A DNA stretch of 64,000 nt from CAZMNY01 sp964635375 (GCA_964635375.1 CAZWOU010000002.1:55969-119968), one strand, 5' to 3'. Positions 28,177-37,076 are shown, counted from the stretch's first letter. Notes: generated by a model not told the origin, from the letters alone. A program made the numbers and translations.

Positions 28177-29400
28177 TTATGTAGTCTCGAGTCGTACTTT
28201 CTTGTTGCTTAGCTGAGCGTATTTGGGCATCTCACCCACAAGTGGCCGAAGGTACTCGAGGAAGGCGTCAGTCACGAAGTTGCCCTGCGGATTAATGAAC
28301 TCGTCCGGCAGAGGTTTCGCGTTAACGGCGACATCGCTCAACGGCGCGACGGCATATTCGCATTTGTAATTCGCCCCGGCGCCGCGCCGCATGGCCACCA
28401 TTACGCCAGTCGCACCCTGGGACGCGATCGTGACGGCGCGCCGGCCGCAACCGTAAGCCTCATCGATGTCGACGTCCACGGCCCGATCAGCGGCGCACAT
28501 GGGCAACGATTCGGTCACTTGGAATTCACCTCGGAATCCGAACTCATCGGAGATGATCCGGTGCAGCGCCATCGCTGCGCTGGTGCCTCCCATCGCGCCG
28601 AATTCGGTGTTGCCGAACTTGTCCTTTGTCTCCGATGCGGAGACAGGCGTGCCGTCTGCGTAGGTGATGCCTTCACCGCAGACGACGGACACGAAGCCAT
28701 ACTTCTCATAACAGCGCCGCACGTCCGCAATGAACTTGGCGCGATCGAAAGGTCGTTCTGGGAAGCACATAATATGCGGGGCGTCAGCCTCAGAGTTCTT
28801 CCCGGCGGCGGTCGCTCCAACCAGCCACCCGGCTTCACGTCCGATGCATTGAAAGATCACGAACTGATCGACCTTTTGCATGTCGCGGGCGAGTACGCCG
28901 GCTTGCTGCACGGAGAGCGCCATGTACCTGGCGGCGCTGGGAAACCCGGGTGTATGATCCGTGCCAAACAAGTCGTTATCCACGGTCTTGGCGATCCCGA
29001 TTCCCGTTAGGCTGTAATCATGATCTTGGGCGTATGCCTCAACCCGATGGATTGTGTCCATCGTATCATTGCCGCCGATCAGAAAGACGAATCGAATATC
29101 GAATTTCGCCAGCGTTTCAAGCACCTTAGGTAGATGCTCGTCTTTGAGTTTCAGCCGGCAAGATCCAAGCGCACTGGATGGGGTTGTCTTGAGCAGGTCG
29201 AGAGTTTCCCTGCTCTCCGCGCCCAGGTCGATCACGTCCTGTTCCAAGAATCCTTCGATTCCGAATCGCATACCGAGCACTGATTCGATGGAGTCGCATT
29301 TCATCGCAGCGTCGACGACGCCAACGAGTGAGGCGTTGATTACCGACGTCGGGCCGCCGGATTGCCCGACGATCGCGTTACCCTTCATACCCTCCGGCAT
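28177..29400 (-). CDS. 6-phosphofructokinase, probably pyrophosphate-dependent
   Basis: A 407-residue phosphofructokinase. The nucleotide-loop motif is GQSGGPTSVINASLVG. Two residues separate ATP- from PPi-using enzymes: the position of E. coli Gly104 is Asp112 (GGNDT) and that of Gly124 is Lys138 (KTVDND). Both are the PPi-type residues, so it probably transfers phosphate from pyrophosphate to fructose 6-phosphate or a related ketose. The Mg-binding Asp103 position is Asn111. The fructose-binding part includes IGREAGWLVGATA. AGGA precedes the ATG at 29400; in-frame sequence further up overlaps the neighbouring gene and is rejected. Confidence 0.9.
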   Translation of the reverse strand: MPEGMKGNAIVGQSGGPTSVINASLVGVVDAAMKCDSIESVLGMRFGIEGFLEQDVIDLGAESRETLDLLKTTPSSALGSCRLKLKDEHLPKVLETLAKFDIRFVFLIGGNDTMDTIHRVEAYAQDHDYSLTGIGIAKTVDNDLFGTDHTPGFPSAARYMALSVQQAGVLARDMQKVDQFVIFQCIGREAGWLVGATAAGKNSEADAPHIMCFPERPFDRAKFIADVRRCYEKYGFVSVVCGEGITYADGTPVSASETKDKFGNTEFGAMGGTSAAMALHRIISDEFGFRGEFQVTESLPMCAADRAVDVDIDEAYGCGRRAVTIASQGATGVMVAMRRGAGANYKCEYAVAPLSDVAVNAKPLPDEFINPQGNFVTDAFLEYLRPLVGEMPKYAQLSNKKVRLETT

Positions 29401-29455
29401 CTTTTGTTTCCTGTTTGTTTGAATCGTAGAATCGCAACACCGTCTTGCTCGCCAT

Positions 29456-30208
29456 TTACAGTTTTCCGGCGACCCATTTGACGAGATTGCCAAAGAATTC
29501 GATGTACCAATTGCCGATCTCAACCTCTTCACCACCGTCGGCCTGCAAGGCATGCCGTCGATCACCCCAATCGACGAAGCCGCCCGCCCAGTGCGGAGCG
29601 ACGTCGCCCGCATAGCAAGCGACTCGGCCCTCGCCAGCATGGTCGACGACGAGCAGCGGATCAAGGGACTCGGGCGAGAACTGAAAATCGCGGTTTGAAA
29701 AGATTGCTGAATAACGTTTGATCGAGAGGATCGTTGTGCAACCCTCTTTGATCCGAAAGCGGTTGTACCCATTGATCGCCACGGCGTGCTCAGCGAATGG
29801 CAAGCCCGCCGTAATGGGATGATCGGATTCGGGTTGAATCATACAGGGCGCGTAGCTATTGACCCTGTCATCGCTGCCTTTCATTGCCACCGGCAAGATG
29901 CTCGCCAGCGGCGTGTCGTGATAGTCGCCGCCGAGGCCCGTGAAGCTCTCCCAACCGCCAATCATCAACAAGCCCATGCCGGCCCGAGTGCGAGCGAGAA
30001 TCTGCTCAAAGTCGGCCGGAGCGAACATGGCAGCCATGTAATCGCTGACGATCAGCGCATCGCAGTCATCGGAAAGGCGGGGGGCTGAGAAGGCGACATC
30101 CGACGCGACATAGTCAAAGTCGATGCCGTGAAAATGCATCACGCTGGCCAGATAGCTGGCGGCGCCTTGCAGCGCGGTATCGCCAAGATAGAGGACTTTC
30201 GCGCTCAT
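29456..30208 (-). CDS. GATase1_like (DUF1355) protein, putative glutamine-amidotransferase fold
   Basis: A 250-residue protein of the PF07090 type: a class I glutamine-amidotransferase-like fold with AKVLYLGDTALQGAASYL, the conserved LLMIGGWESFTGLGGDYHDT and HPITAGLPF. A glutaminase triad is not evident, so it may not be an amidotransferase; related proteins are of unknown role and often sit in carbohydrate clusters. Its ATG at 30208 overlaps the stop of the PIG-L gene (TGATG), a sign of translational coupling. Phosphofructokinase follows 55 bases later. Confidence 0.8.
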   Translation of the reverse strand: MSAKVLYLGDTALQGAASYLASVMHFHGIDFDYVASDVAFSAPRLSDDCDALIVSDYMAAMFAPADFEQILARTRAGMGLLMIGGWESFTGLGGDYHDTPLASILPVAMKGSDDRVNSYAPCMIQPESDHPITAGLPFAEHAVAINGYNRFRIKEGCTTILSIKRYSAIFSNRDFQFSPESLDPLLVVDHAGEGRVACYAGDVAPHWAGGFVDWGDRRHALQADGGEEVEIGNWYIEFFGNLVKWVAGKL

Positions 30209-31053
30209 CACTCTTCGACGATCTTTCTACTGTTCGGATCTTGAAACAGATGGTGGTGAGTCTCGGGGTGGTAGAAGTCAAAGTTGATCGTGCGAATATA
30301 CTCTTGCGGGCCGGCGAAGCGGACGTTCTCGATCAGCGCGGAGATTTGCTTCTGCGATCGGAAGGCCGCGATGGCTTCAAGTTTTTTTTCGAAGGCCGCT
30401 TCGTTACACGTAATGCGCATCGTCGGAGGCTCTGGAAAGTCGCAGTAGACTGCGAAATCATGCAGCGCTGGCGGTGCTTCAAGCGGTTTGCCCAGTTCCG
30501 GCCAGATGTCGCCATTGGCGTGGAACAACGAAATCTGTAGTTCCGAGTTTGTGATTTTGTGGTCGGGGTGCAGATCGTTCATCGTGGGTACAATGACCTG
30601 CGTTGGTCGTATCTGTCGCAAATGATGAGTGAAGGCGTTTTGCAGGCCGGTGAATCCTTCAATCGATCCCAGTTCATTCTCACCCGGCCGCCTTCCAGTG
30701 AACGCGCCAAGCTGGCAATCCGGGAATCCCAAAAAGTAAATCCGTTCCCGAGGGACCCCGAGCGACATCAGGCTCTCGTAAGTTTCCTCTTTGCGCACTT
30801 GGGCAATGCTCTTCTTTTCCTCCAGAGAACAATAGCCCATGGATCCGTCGGTCACGACGAGCACATGAACTGGCACATTCTCGCGATTGGCCAGCTGAAT
30901 CGCCAGCCCCGCGCCCAACACCACGTCGTCGTCATGAGGGCTGACAAAGCAAAAACACTCCGTCTCAGCCCGCCAATTCGGGTAGACGCTGGCCAGCGAA
31001 TCGCCGACGAGCCTTTCGTCGCCAACAAGGCGTACTATTTCAAAACCAGTCAC
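30208..31053 (-). CDS. PIG-L family deacetylase
   Basis: A LmbE/PIG-L-type zinc deacetylase. The first metal motif, normally AHPDDE, is PHDDDVVLGAG; the second is HPDHK. The family removes N-acetyl groups from sugars such as GlcNAc-inositol, diacetylchitobiose or bacillithiol precursors. A catalytic Asp (PHDDD) and His ligands are present, while the second Asp-Glu pair is Asp-Asp, a known variant in the family. The start is uncertain: GTG at 31053 or TTG at 31077 (GGAG lies 13 bases before the GTG). It heads the operon with GATase1_like, phosphofructokinase and the SIS isomerase. Confidence 0.85.
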   Translation of the reverse strand: MTGFEIVRLVGDERLVGDSLASVYPNWRAETECFCFVSPHDDDVVLGAGLAIQLANRENVPVHVLVVTDGSMGYCSLEEKKSIAQVRKEETYESLMSLGVPRERIYFLGFPDCQLGAFTGRRPGENELGSIEGFTGLQNAFTHHLRQIRPTQVIVPTMNDLHPDHKITNSELQISLFHANGDIWPELGKPLEAPPALHDFAVYCDFPEPPTMRITCNEAAFEKKLEAIAAFRSQKQISALIENVRFAGPQEYIRTINFDFYHPETHHHLFQDPNSRKIVEE

Positions 31054-31425
31054 AATATGCCCATGTCTCCAGCACAATCGGCCATCATGTCAAACGACCA
31101 ATTATAGACGCTCTTTTTTCGAGCGAAACCGGCGGTTTGCCCAGCTTCGGTGAAATCAGGGTGGGCAGGCGGCAGCCTCTGCGGAATACGCAACAAGCGT
31201 AAACGTTGAATCGGCGGAGAAAAGTGACAGATATGCTCGAACGATCACAGTTGCGAATCAGCCAGCGAGCTTGCCCCCCAGAACGAACTGTCCTTGCCCG
31301 TAAAATCCGCAATTCAATCGGCGGGATTCCACAATCTCGGCGTCCGGCGTCAAAAAACGACCGATGCATCCAGTGAAATGATAGATCCAATCAGCGAGGG
31401 GCCCGACCAAGTCACGCAGGTTGCC
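31054..31425. other. Divergent intergenic region between the sugar operon and the histidine kinase
   Basis: About 370 bases upstream of both the PIG-L operon (minus) and the hybrid kinase (plus), and so expected to hold both promoters. I see no hairpin, repeat or riboswitch. The kinase frame is open from 31294, but the extra residues are not domain-like. Confidence 0.5.
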
Positions 31426-33051
31426 ATGACCACTATTGATTCCCATCCCCAGCAACCGCCCAGTCTCCTTTCCGCTATCGTCGAGTCGTCCGACGATGCG
31501 ATTATGGCAGAATCTCTCGAGGGCCGGATCACGTTTTGGAACGAAGGGGCGAGACTACTGTTCGGCCACACGAGAGACGAAGCTTTGGGTCGCATGATGT
31601 CGACTCTCGTCCCTGCCAGTCGTGCCGTTGAAGAGCAGTCGCTGTTGCGAAAGGCGAAGCTAGGCGAACGCACTGATCATTTCACCACCGTCAGGCTCCG
31701 CAGCGATGGCTCGCGCGTCGATGTGTCTTTGAACGTTTCCCCAATCAGGGATTCGGCCGAGCGTGTCATAGGCGTGTCGAGCATCGCCCGCGACATGACT
31801 GCTCAAAAGAGAGCCGAACAGGACCTAAGGCGCTTTGCCTCGCAGCTGTCGAGGGCAAACGAGGCCGCAGAGGCGTCCAACCGGACCAAGAGCGAATTCT
31901 TGGCAAACATGACTCACGAGATTCGCACGCCGATGACGGCCATCCTCGGGTTCGCGGACGTTCTTCTTGGTGAAGAGGGGTTGGAAAACGCGCCACCAGA
32001 CCGAGTCGTCGCATTCGAGACGATCAAGCGAAACGGAGAGTACCTGCTTGAATTAATAAATGACATCCTTGATCTTTCGAAAATCGAGGCGGGTAAGCTC
32101 GATGTCGAAAAAGCGACGTGCTCACCCGCCAGGATGCTCGCTGACGTCGCATCATTGATGCGGGTCAGGGCAGTAGCCAAAGGGCTGCGATTGACTGTCG
32201 AGTTCGTCGGCGGCATCCCGGAGACCATTTTGTCTGATCCAACACGTCTTCGCCAAATACTGATCAATCTTGTAGGAAACGCAATCAAGTTCACCGAGGT
32301 TGGCAGTGTGCGTGTGGTTACTCGATTCGTGGAACATGAAGACGCCCGAACCCAACTTCAATTCGAAGTGATAGATACGGGCATCGGAATAGCTGAAGAA
32401 GATATCTCCAAGCTGTTTCAGCCATTCACACAGGCTGACTCTTCGACGACACGCAATTTTGGCGGGACGGGACTGGGGTTATCCATTAGCAAACGGCTGG
32501 CGGAAATGCTCGGTGGTAACATCAAAGTAAAGAGCACACCTGGCGCCGGAAGTACATTCATCGCTACTATCGAGACCGAATCGGTTGATAGCGTCAAAAT
32601 GCTCTACGACCTTACCGAGGTAACGGTCCCACGCAAGAACCGGCTGGAGACGGGCATGGATGCGAACGTCAAGCTCAATTGCCGCACGCTGTTGGCTGAG
32701 GACGGTCCAGACAATCAACGCTTGCTCTCGTTCATATTGCGCAAGGCAGGGGCCCGGGTAACGCTTGCAGAGAACGGGTTGATCGCCCGCGACAAGGCGC
32801 TGGCGGCAAGCGACGCTGGCGAACCGTTTGACGTTGTCTTGATGGATATGCAAATGCCTGTTATGGACGGTTACACCGCAACTAGGCAACTTCGAGATTC
32901 GTGTTACCAGGGCCCGATCATTGCGCTGACTGCAGATGCCATGGTTGGCGCGGCAGACCGATGTTTCAAAGCGGGCTGCGACGACTACGCTACCAAGCCC
33001 ATTGATCGGCCAAAGCTATTGGCCTTGATCTCGCAGCATGCGAATAAGTGA
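31426..33051 (+). CDS. Hybrid sensor histidine kinase (PAS - HisKA - HATPase - receiver)
   Basis: A 541-residue cytosolic signalling protein. PAS domain at about 13-125 (LLSAIVESSDDAIMAESLEG); HisKA with the phospho-acceptor His164 (LANMTHEIRTPMTAI); HATPase_c with the N-box at 281-288 (NLVGNAIKF), G1 DTGIGI and G2 GGTGLGLSI; and a C-terminal receiver with phospho-acceptor Asp474 (VVLMDMQMPVMDG) and the conserved Lys524. It has no membrane helix, so the PAS domain likely senses a cytoplasmic cue. The phosphorelay partner is not in the window. ATG at 31426 is preferred; 31378 is an in-frame alternative. Confidence 0.92.
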   Translation: MTTIDSHPQQPPSLLSAIVESSDDAIMAESLEGRITFWNEGARLLFGHTRDEALGRMMSTLVPASRAVEEQSLLRKAKLGERTDHFTTVRLRSDGSRVDVSLNVSPIRDSAERVIGVSSIARDMTAQKRAEQDLRRFASQLSRANEAAEASNRTKSEFLANMTHEIRTPMTAILGFADVLLGEEGLENAPPDRVVAFETIKRNGEYLLELINDILDLSKIEAGKLDVEKATCSPARMLADVASLMRVRAVAKGLRLTVEFVGGIPETILSDPTRLRQILINLVGNAIKFTEVGSVRVVTRFVEHEDARTQLQFEVIDTGIGIAEEDISKLFQPFTQADSSTTRNFGGTGLGLSISKRLAEMLGGNIKVKSTPGAGSTFIATIETESVDSVKMLYDLTEVTVPRKNRLETGMDANVKLNCRTLLAEDGPDNQRLLSFILRKAGARVTLAENGLIARDKALAASDAGEPFDVVLMDMQMPVMDGYTATRQLRDSCYQGPIIALTADAMVGAADRCFKAGCDDYATKPIDRPKLLALISQHANK

Positions 33052-33298
33052 TCACTGCTTTCGGCGCGACGGTTGATTCGCCGCCTCGCGCACTGGGTCG
33101 TCATATTTGCAATTGTTGGGGCATGGGTCGCGCCAAAATCAGTCTTCTGCGTGTCCCATTTCTTATGAGTTTTGACACTCCCGCAGCATCTGACGTGCGC
33201 GGCGGGGCAACCTCGCCATTGCTGACAATGCACGCGCTCACGGGTACAATGGCGATGTGATCCGTCATTACCGCAAGTCTCGGAGGAGAAGGAATCTC

Positions 33299-33864
33299 GT
33301 GAGTAACAGTGAATCGACCGACATCGATCTTGGCCCTTGAACAGCTTGATCGGAACTTGGATCGGCGACAAAGGTAGGGACGTCTCTCCCGAACCCGATG
33401 GCAGCGAGGAGAATCTGTATCGAGAGACGCTGACAATCGAACCTGTCGGAGACGTAACCAATGCGGAACGTCAAAAACTCTTGGTAGCCCGCTACCTTCA
33501 AGTCGTGCATCGGAAGTCTGACAACAAGGCGATTCACAATGAACAGGGCTATTGGATTTGGGATGCGCAGTCTCAGACGATCATGAACTCGCTAATCATA
33601 CCGCGAGCGGTTTGTGTACTGGCTGGCGGGAAAGTGACGTCAGCCGACGGCGCATCGCTCAATATGGAAGTCGCGGCGCGTCACGATAATCCGAATTACG
33701 GCATCGTACAGCCGTAGTTCATGCAGGAGCAGGCTCGCACAGTTGAATTTCGACGCAAGATCACCGTCGACGGTGATACGCTGACCTATACGCAGACCAC
33801 GGTGGTCGAGATCTACGGCAAAACCTTTGACCACACCGACGAAAACCAACTGTCGCGTGCCTAG
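33299..33864 (+). pseudogene. Nitrobindin-like haem-binding beta-barrel gene, broken twice
   Basis: A FABP/nitrobindin-type (THAP4-like, DUF1794) gene with an intact start: GTG at 33299 behind a strong GGAGGAGAAGG, then SNSESTDIDLGP. The frame ends there at a TGA, but one frame over the protein continues at 33337 with LIGTWIGDKGRD (the family's GxWxGxG haem motif), DGSEENLYRETLTIEPVGD and YWIWD. A second break is an in-frame TAG at 33715, after which FMQEQARTVEFRRKITVDG and the haem-ligand region GKTFDHTDENQLSRA run to a stop at 33862. Joined, the pieces would give about 185 residues, the family length. Two lesions make real decay more likely than a single sequencing error. Confidence 0.7.
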
Positions 33865-33914
33865 ATCGTTGCAACTGGCCTTGAATGCAGCAAGCACTGC
33901 CTCGTCCGACCGCT

Positions 33915-34146
33915 TCAAGAGGAGCAGCTTCCTGCCGGCATCGGCCGGGTGTCGCGACATGTTCTAGAAGTTCGCAGACTCAGTGAGCCGACCTTGCAGA
34001 TCGGTCTGCTCACGACGGTTTTGCCGCTGTGCTTCATAAATGCATCGATGACGGCCTGAGTCTTCTGGGGGGATGCCCCAAGCGTTGTTGAAACTCTTGA
34101 TGGTCTCACGGTGGAAATCTAGGTGTTTGAGTTTGGAGTGGATCAC
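33915..34146 (-). pseudogene. Fragment of an unknown small protein, frameshifted
   Basis: From a GTG at 34146 the minus strand reads IHSKLKHLDFHRETIKSFN then NAWGIPPEDSGRHRC and loses protein character. In the next frame, after a run of six G on the plus strand (34067-34072), it continues KTQAVIDAFMKHSGKTVVSR. One base at that run would join a coherent helix. No family recognised. The GTG overlaps the stop of the preceding small frame by four bases. Confidence 0.3.
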
Positions 34147-34358
34147 TTTCCGATGCGTCCCTGGCGAGGAGTTTTTCGAGATTTGGCAGCCACCTCGTCG
34201 ACACGCGCTGGGGCCATGTAGCCATCTTGCGAGTAGCCATTGCGCGAGCAGAGCTGAAGCGCTGCGGCGTTGGGATTGGAAGCGGCGAGCTTGGTTGTCG
34301 AGCTTGCCGCCTGTACACGATAGTGCGGACGGTTCGTTTGGTCTGTTGCGTAATACAT
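34143..34358 (-). CDS. Small ORF of unknown function
   Basis: A 71-codon frame from the ATG at 34358 (MYYATDQTNRPHYRVQAASS) to a stop overlapping the next fragment. It ends with a basic tail. There is no ribosome site of note and no family match from memory; a longer open frame continuing upstream to 35201 is only the antisense of the radical-SAM gene. Listed because coupling with the neighbour (GTGA overlap) is unusual for chance frames. Confidence 0.25.
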   Translation of the reverse strand: MYYATDQTNRPHYRVQAASSTTKLAASNPNAAALQLCSRNGYSQDGYMAPARVDEVAAKSRKTPRQGRIGK

Positions 34359-34455
34359 AAAGGTTGGTGTTTCGAAGGCGCGCGATTCGCCTTCACCTTG
34401 CGAACCCGTTTGCGACTCGGATTGCCCCCTTAGACGAGGCAATTCCGCAGTAACT

Positions 34456-34635
34456 CTACAGCGTGACACTATCCGCGGTGAAGATGTGCCGGATGCCTTC
34501 GTCGTTGAGCTGACTACCCTCCCAGCTCCAATTCCCGCCGAGACTCGTATGGTGAGTCTGCTTGTCGATAAGCAGGAGGCCTGTGTTCTCGCGAGTTGGC
34601 GCGGAGAGGTCCAATCGGACGGTGTTGTCCGCCAT
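34456..34635 (-). CDS. Small ORF, possibly a gene remnant
   Basis: A 59-codon frame from the ATG at 34635, starting MADNTVRLDLSAPTREN and containing GLLLIDKQTHHTSLGGNW. Composition is protein-like and could be the end of a beta-rich secreted domain, but it is short and isolated. The remaining DNA between 33865 and 34802 shows nothing else I can name. Confidence 0.25.
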   Translation of the reverse strand: MADNTVRLDLSAPTRENTGLLLIDKQTHHTSLGGNWSWEGSQLNDEGIRHIFTADSVTL

Positions 34636-34802
34636 GAGCTGTCACGGTGAGACGCTAGCAATTTGACGGGCGGTCCTCCATTGCCGAGAATTCGTTCAGG
34701 GCAAGCCGCAAGATGAATGCCGCAAGATGAGTCTTGGCTGCTCCTGGTGATTCCGCAGGTTCCAGCGGTGTTCGAGTCGAGTTGCATGATCGAGAGGTTG
34801 TC

Positions 34803-36332
34803 TTGAAGATACTGCTCGTTAACCCGCCTCACACCGCGATCGGAAGTCGCGTTCCGGGAGAACAGTTGCCGCCCTTGGGCTTGTTGGCACTCGGTGGTCC
34901 GCTGATTGACGCCGGGCATGAGGTGGCATTGTTCGACGCCGAATTCGGCCCGGCCAGACCGGAGGATATTGTTGCCGAAGTCGTCCGTCGCAGGCCGGAC
35001 TTGGTCATGATGGGGTATTCCGGTTCGACATCCGCAGACCCCACGGTTCGCCGCATTGCGACGCTGGTGCGCCGAGAAGCGAAAGACGTGGGGATAGTCT
35101 ATGGCGGCGTCTTCCCGACCTACCATTGGGACGATGTGTTGCGCGACTGCCCGGCGATTGACTACATTGTTCGCGGCGAGGGCGAGGCGACGGTCGTTCA
35201 CTTGGTCGACTCACTTGATTCTTGTTCCTCACTGCGCGGCGTGGCTGGTATCGCCTATCGAGTTGACGGCGAACCGTTTGCCACCGAATCGGCGCCGATG
35301 ATTCGCAATCTGGACAATTATCGCGTCGGCTGGGAGTTGATCGACTTTTCACGGTACTCGTATTGGGCCGGACGCAGAGCGGTCGTTGTTCAGTTCTCTC
35401 GCGGTTGCCCGCACAAGTGCACGTGCTGCGGACAGCGAGGGTTCTGGGCGCGATGGCGGCACCGGGATCCTCGACGGTTCGCGGCGGAACTCGCTCGCTT
35501 GCACCGTGAACACGGCGTGGAATTGGTCAACTTTGCGGACGAGAACCCAACGTCTTCACGAACTGCCTGGCGTCAGTTTCTCGAGGCGTTGATCGACGAA
35601 GACGTGCCATTGGTCTTGATTGGATCCACCCGGGCCGACGACATTGTTCGCGACGCTGATATTCTGCACCTCTATAAGAAAGCAGGCGTGTTGAGATTCC
35701 TGATGGGGACTGAGAACACGGACGAGGAGACGCTGCGGGAAATCCGCAAAGGTGGTTCGACCGCCAAGGATCGCGAGGCGATTCGGCTGCTTCGCGAACA
35801 CGACATCATCTCGCTGGCGACATGGGCAGTTGGATTCGAAGAGGAGCAAGACCGCGACTATTGGGCGGCGTTTCGCACACTTCTGTCGTACGACCCGGAT
35901 CAGATCATGTCGATCTACGCAACGCCACACCGATGGACGTCGTTCTTCCAGTCGGTGCAGGATCGCCAGGTCATCCAGCTCGACCAGCGACTGTGGGACT
36001 ATAAGCACCAAGTTCTCAAGACGGAATCGATGCCCGCTTGGCGAGTCTATCTATGGATCAAGCTAATCGAAGTCTCATTGCAGATAAGACCGAAGGCCCT
36101 CTGGCGGTGTTTGTTGCATCGCGATCCGCAAGTGCGGAAAGGCATGCAGTGGTACACTCGCATGGGGAGACGTGTTTGGTTTCGCGAACTCTACGATTTC
36201 ATGTTCTCGGACAACCGTGTCCGAGTCGGGCCCACGCTCAAACAGTTCTGGGGCGAGCCGCAGGACTCGGAAGAGGAGCCTGTGTTGGTTGGCGACGAAT
36301 CGGCGCGGCAAGTCGCAAGCGTCGCTGAATAA
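34803..36332 (+). CDS. B12-binding radical-SAM protein, BchE-like
   Basis: A 509-residue protein. Residues 1-140 form a cobalamin-binding-type Rossmann domain (MKILLVNPPHTAIGSRVP; no canonical DxHxxG). Residues 195-400 form a radical-SAM domain with the CX3CX2C cluster motif at Cys202, Cys206 and Cys209 (FSRGCPHKCTCCGQRGFW). The text around it (RWRHRDPRRF, GSTRADDIVRDADILHLYKK) reminds me of proteins annotated as anaerobic Mg-protoporphyrin IX monomethyl ester cyclase (BchE), but that is from memory only. Start: TTG at 34803 with AGAGG seven bases upstream, which begins the domain exactly. No chlorophyll gene lies nearby, so the true substrate is open. Confidence 0.7.
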   Translation: MKILLVNPPHTAIGSRVPGEQLPPLGLLALGGPLIDAGHEVALFDAEFGPARPEDIVAEVVRRRPDLVMMGYSGSTSADPTVRRIATLVRREAKDVGIVYGGVFPTYHWDDVLRDCPAIDYIVRGEGEATVVHLVDSLDSCSSLRGVAGIAYRVDGEPFATESAPMIRNLDNYRVGWELIDFSRYSYWAGRRAVVVQFSRGCPHKCTCCGQRGFWARWRHRDPRRFAAELARLHREHGVELVNFADENPTSSRTAWRQFLEALIDEDVPLVLIGSTRADDIVRDADILHLYKKAGVLRFLMGTENTDEETLREIRKGGSTAKDREAIRLLREHDIISLATWAVGFEEEQDRDYWAAFRTLLSYDPDQIMSIYATPHRWTSFFQSVQDRQVIQLDQRLWDYKHQVLKTESMPAWRVYLWIKLIEVSLQIRPKALWRCLLHRDPQVRKGMQWYTRMGRRVWFRELYDFMFSDNRVRVGPTLKQFWGEPQDSEEEPVLVGDESARQVASVAE

Positions 36333-36455
36333 GCAAAGCGCTGCGACTCTCGCTACCGCGTCGCTTGTCCCGCCTGCGTGTCACCCATCGCGGCCAGAAG
36401 ACGCCGGTTGAGAGCCGAGAGCCGATTTCGCAACGGATGATGCGAACGCCGACAG

Positions 36456-37076
36456 TCAGGGCAGCCGTTTCAATTCGATATCCTTAAAGTGAACGACGCT
36501 CTTCGGGTCGTGTGCTTGGAAGGCGATGGTTCCGCTGCCGAGTCGGCGTTCAAAGTCCTTTGAAAACGCCTTCTGATTCTTGGGTTCGGTAAAATCGACG
36601 ACGACCTTATCGTTGATCTTAAGAATAACGCGGCGATCCTTCACGATGATATGTTGAGTGTACCACTCATTGTCTTTCGCCGGCGGGTTGGCCACGTTGA
36701 CAACTCCATACAGGCTGCCCGACTTCTTCGGGTCTCCGTGGGTGATATTCACTTGGCATTCGTAGCCGTACTTTGGCCAGCCTTGCTCTTGGTAGCGAGT
36801 ATGAAAGTAGATGCCGGCGTTGGCGCCGGGCTTGGTCATCACTTTGCAGCGAAACTCGAAATTGCGAAGCGGCTTGTCGAAATCCATGTAGAACAGGTGG
36901 CTGCGCGGTCCGTTGCAAACAAACTCGCCATTTTTTACCTTCCAACTGTCCTTGTTTTCGCTCGCTTTCCAGCCCTGCATAGACTTGCCGTCAAAGATCT
37001 TCTTCCAACCCTCTTCAGCAGCGCTGAGCGAGGCAAAGGAAAGAGTGAGCAAAACTGAGCATACAAGTCGGCGCAT
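36456..37076 (-). CDS. Secreted DUF1080 (3-keto-disaccharide hydrolase-like) protein
   Basis: A 206-residue exported protein. Signal peptide 1-19 (LVCSVLLTLSFASLSAAEE), then one concanavalin-like beta-sandwich of the DUF1080 family: WKKIFDGKSMQGWKAS, NFEFRCKVMTKPGANAGIYF and the ending GTIAFQAHDPKSVVHFKDI. Members hydrolyse 3-keto-glycosides or bind carbohydrates, and planctomycetes carry many copies. GGAG lies eight bases before the ATG at 37076. It is transcribed away from nagA with about 230 bases between. Confidence 0.88.
   Translation of the reverse strand: MRRLVCSVLLTLSFASLSAAEEGWKKIFDGKSMQGWKASENKDSWKVKNGEFVCNGPRSHLFYMDFDKPLRNFEFRCKVMTKPGANAGIYFHTRYQEQGWPKYGYECQVNITHGDPKKSGSLYGVVNVANPPAKDNEWYTQHIIVKDRRVILKINDKVVVDFTEPKNQKAFSKDFERRLGSGTIAFQAHDPKSVVHFKDIELKRLP

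Noticed and set aside
34143..35201. 352-codon minus-strand frame
   Set aside because: Its first 130 codons are antisense of the radical-SAM gene. Only the last part (from 34358) might be coding and is listed separately at low confidence.
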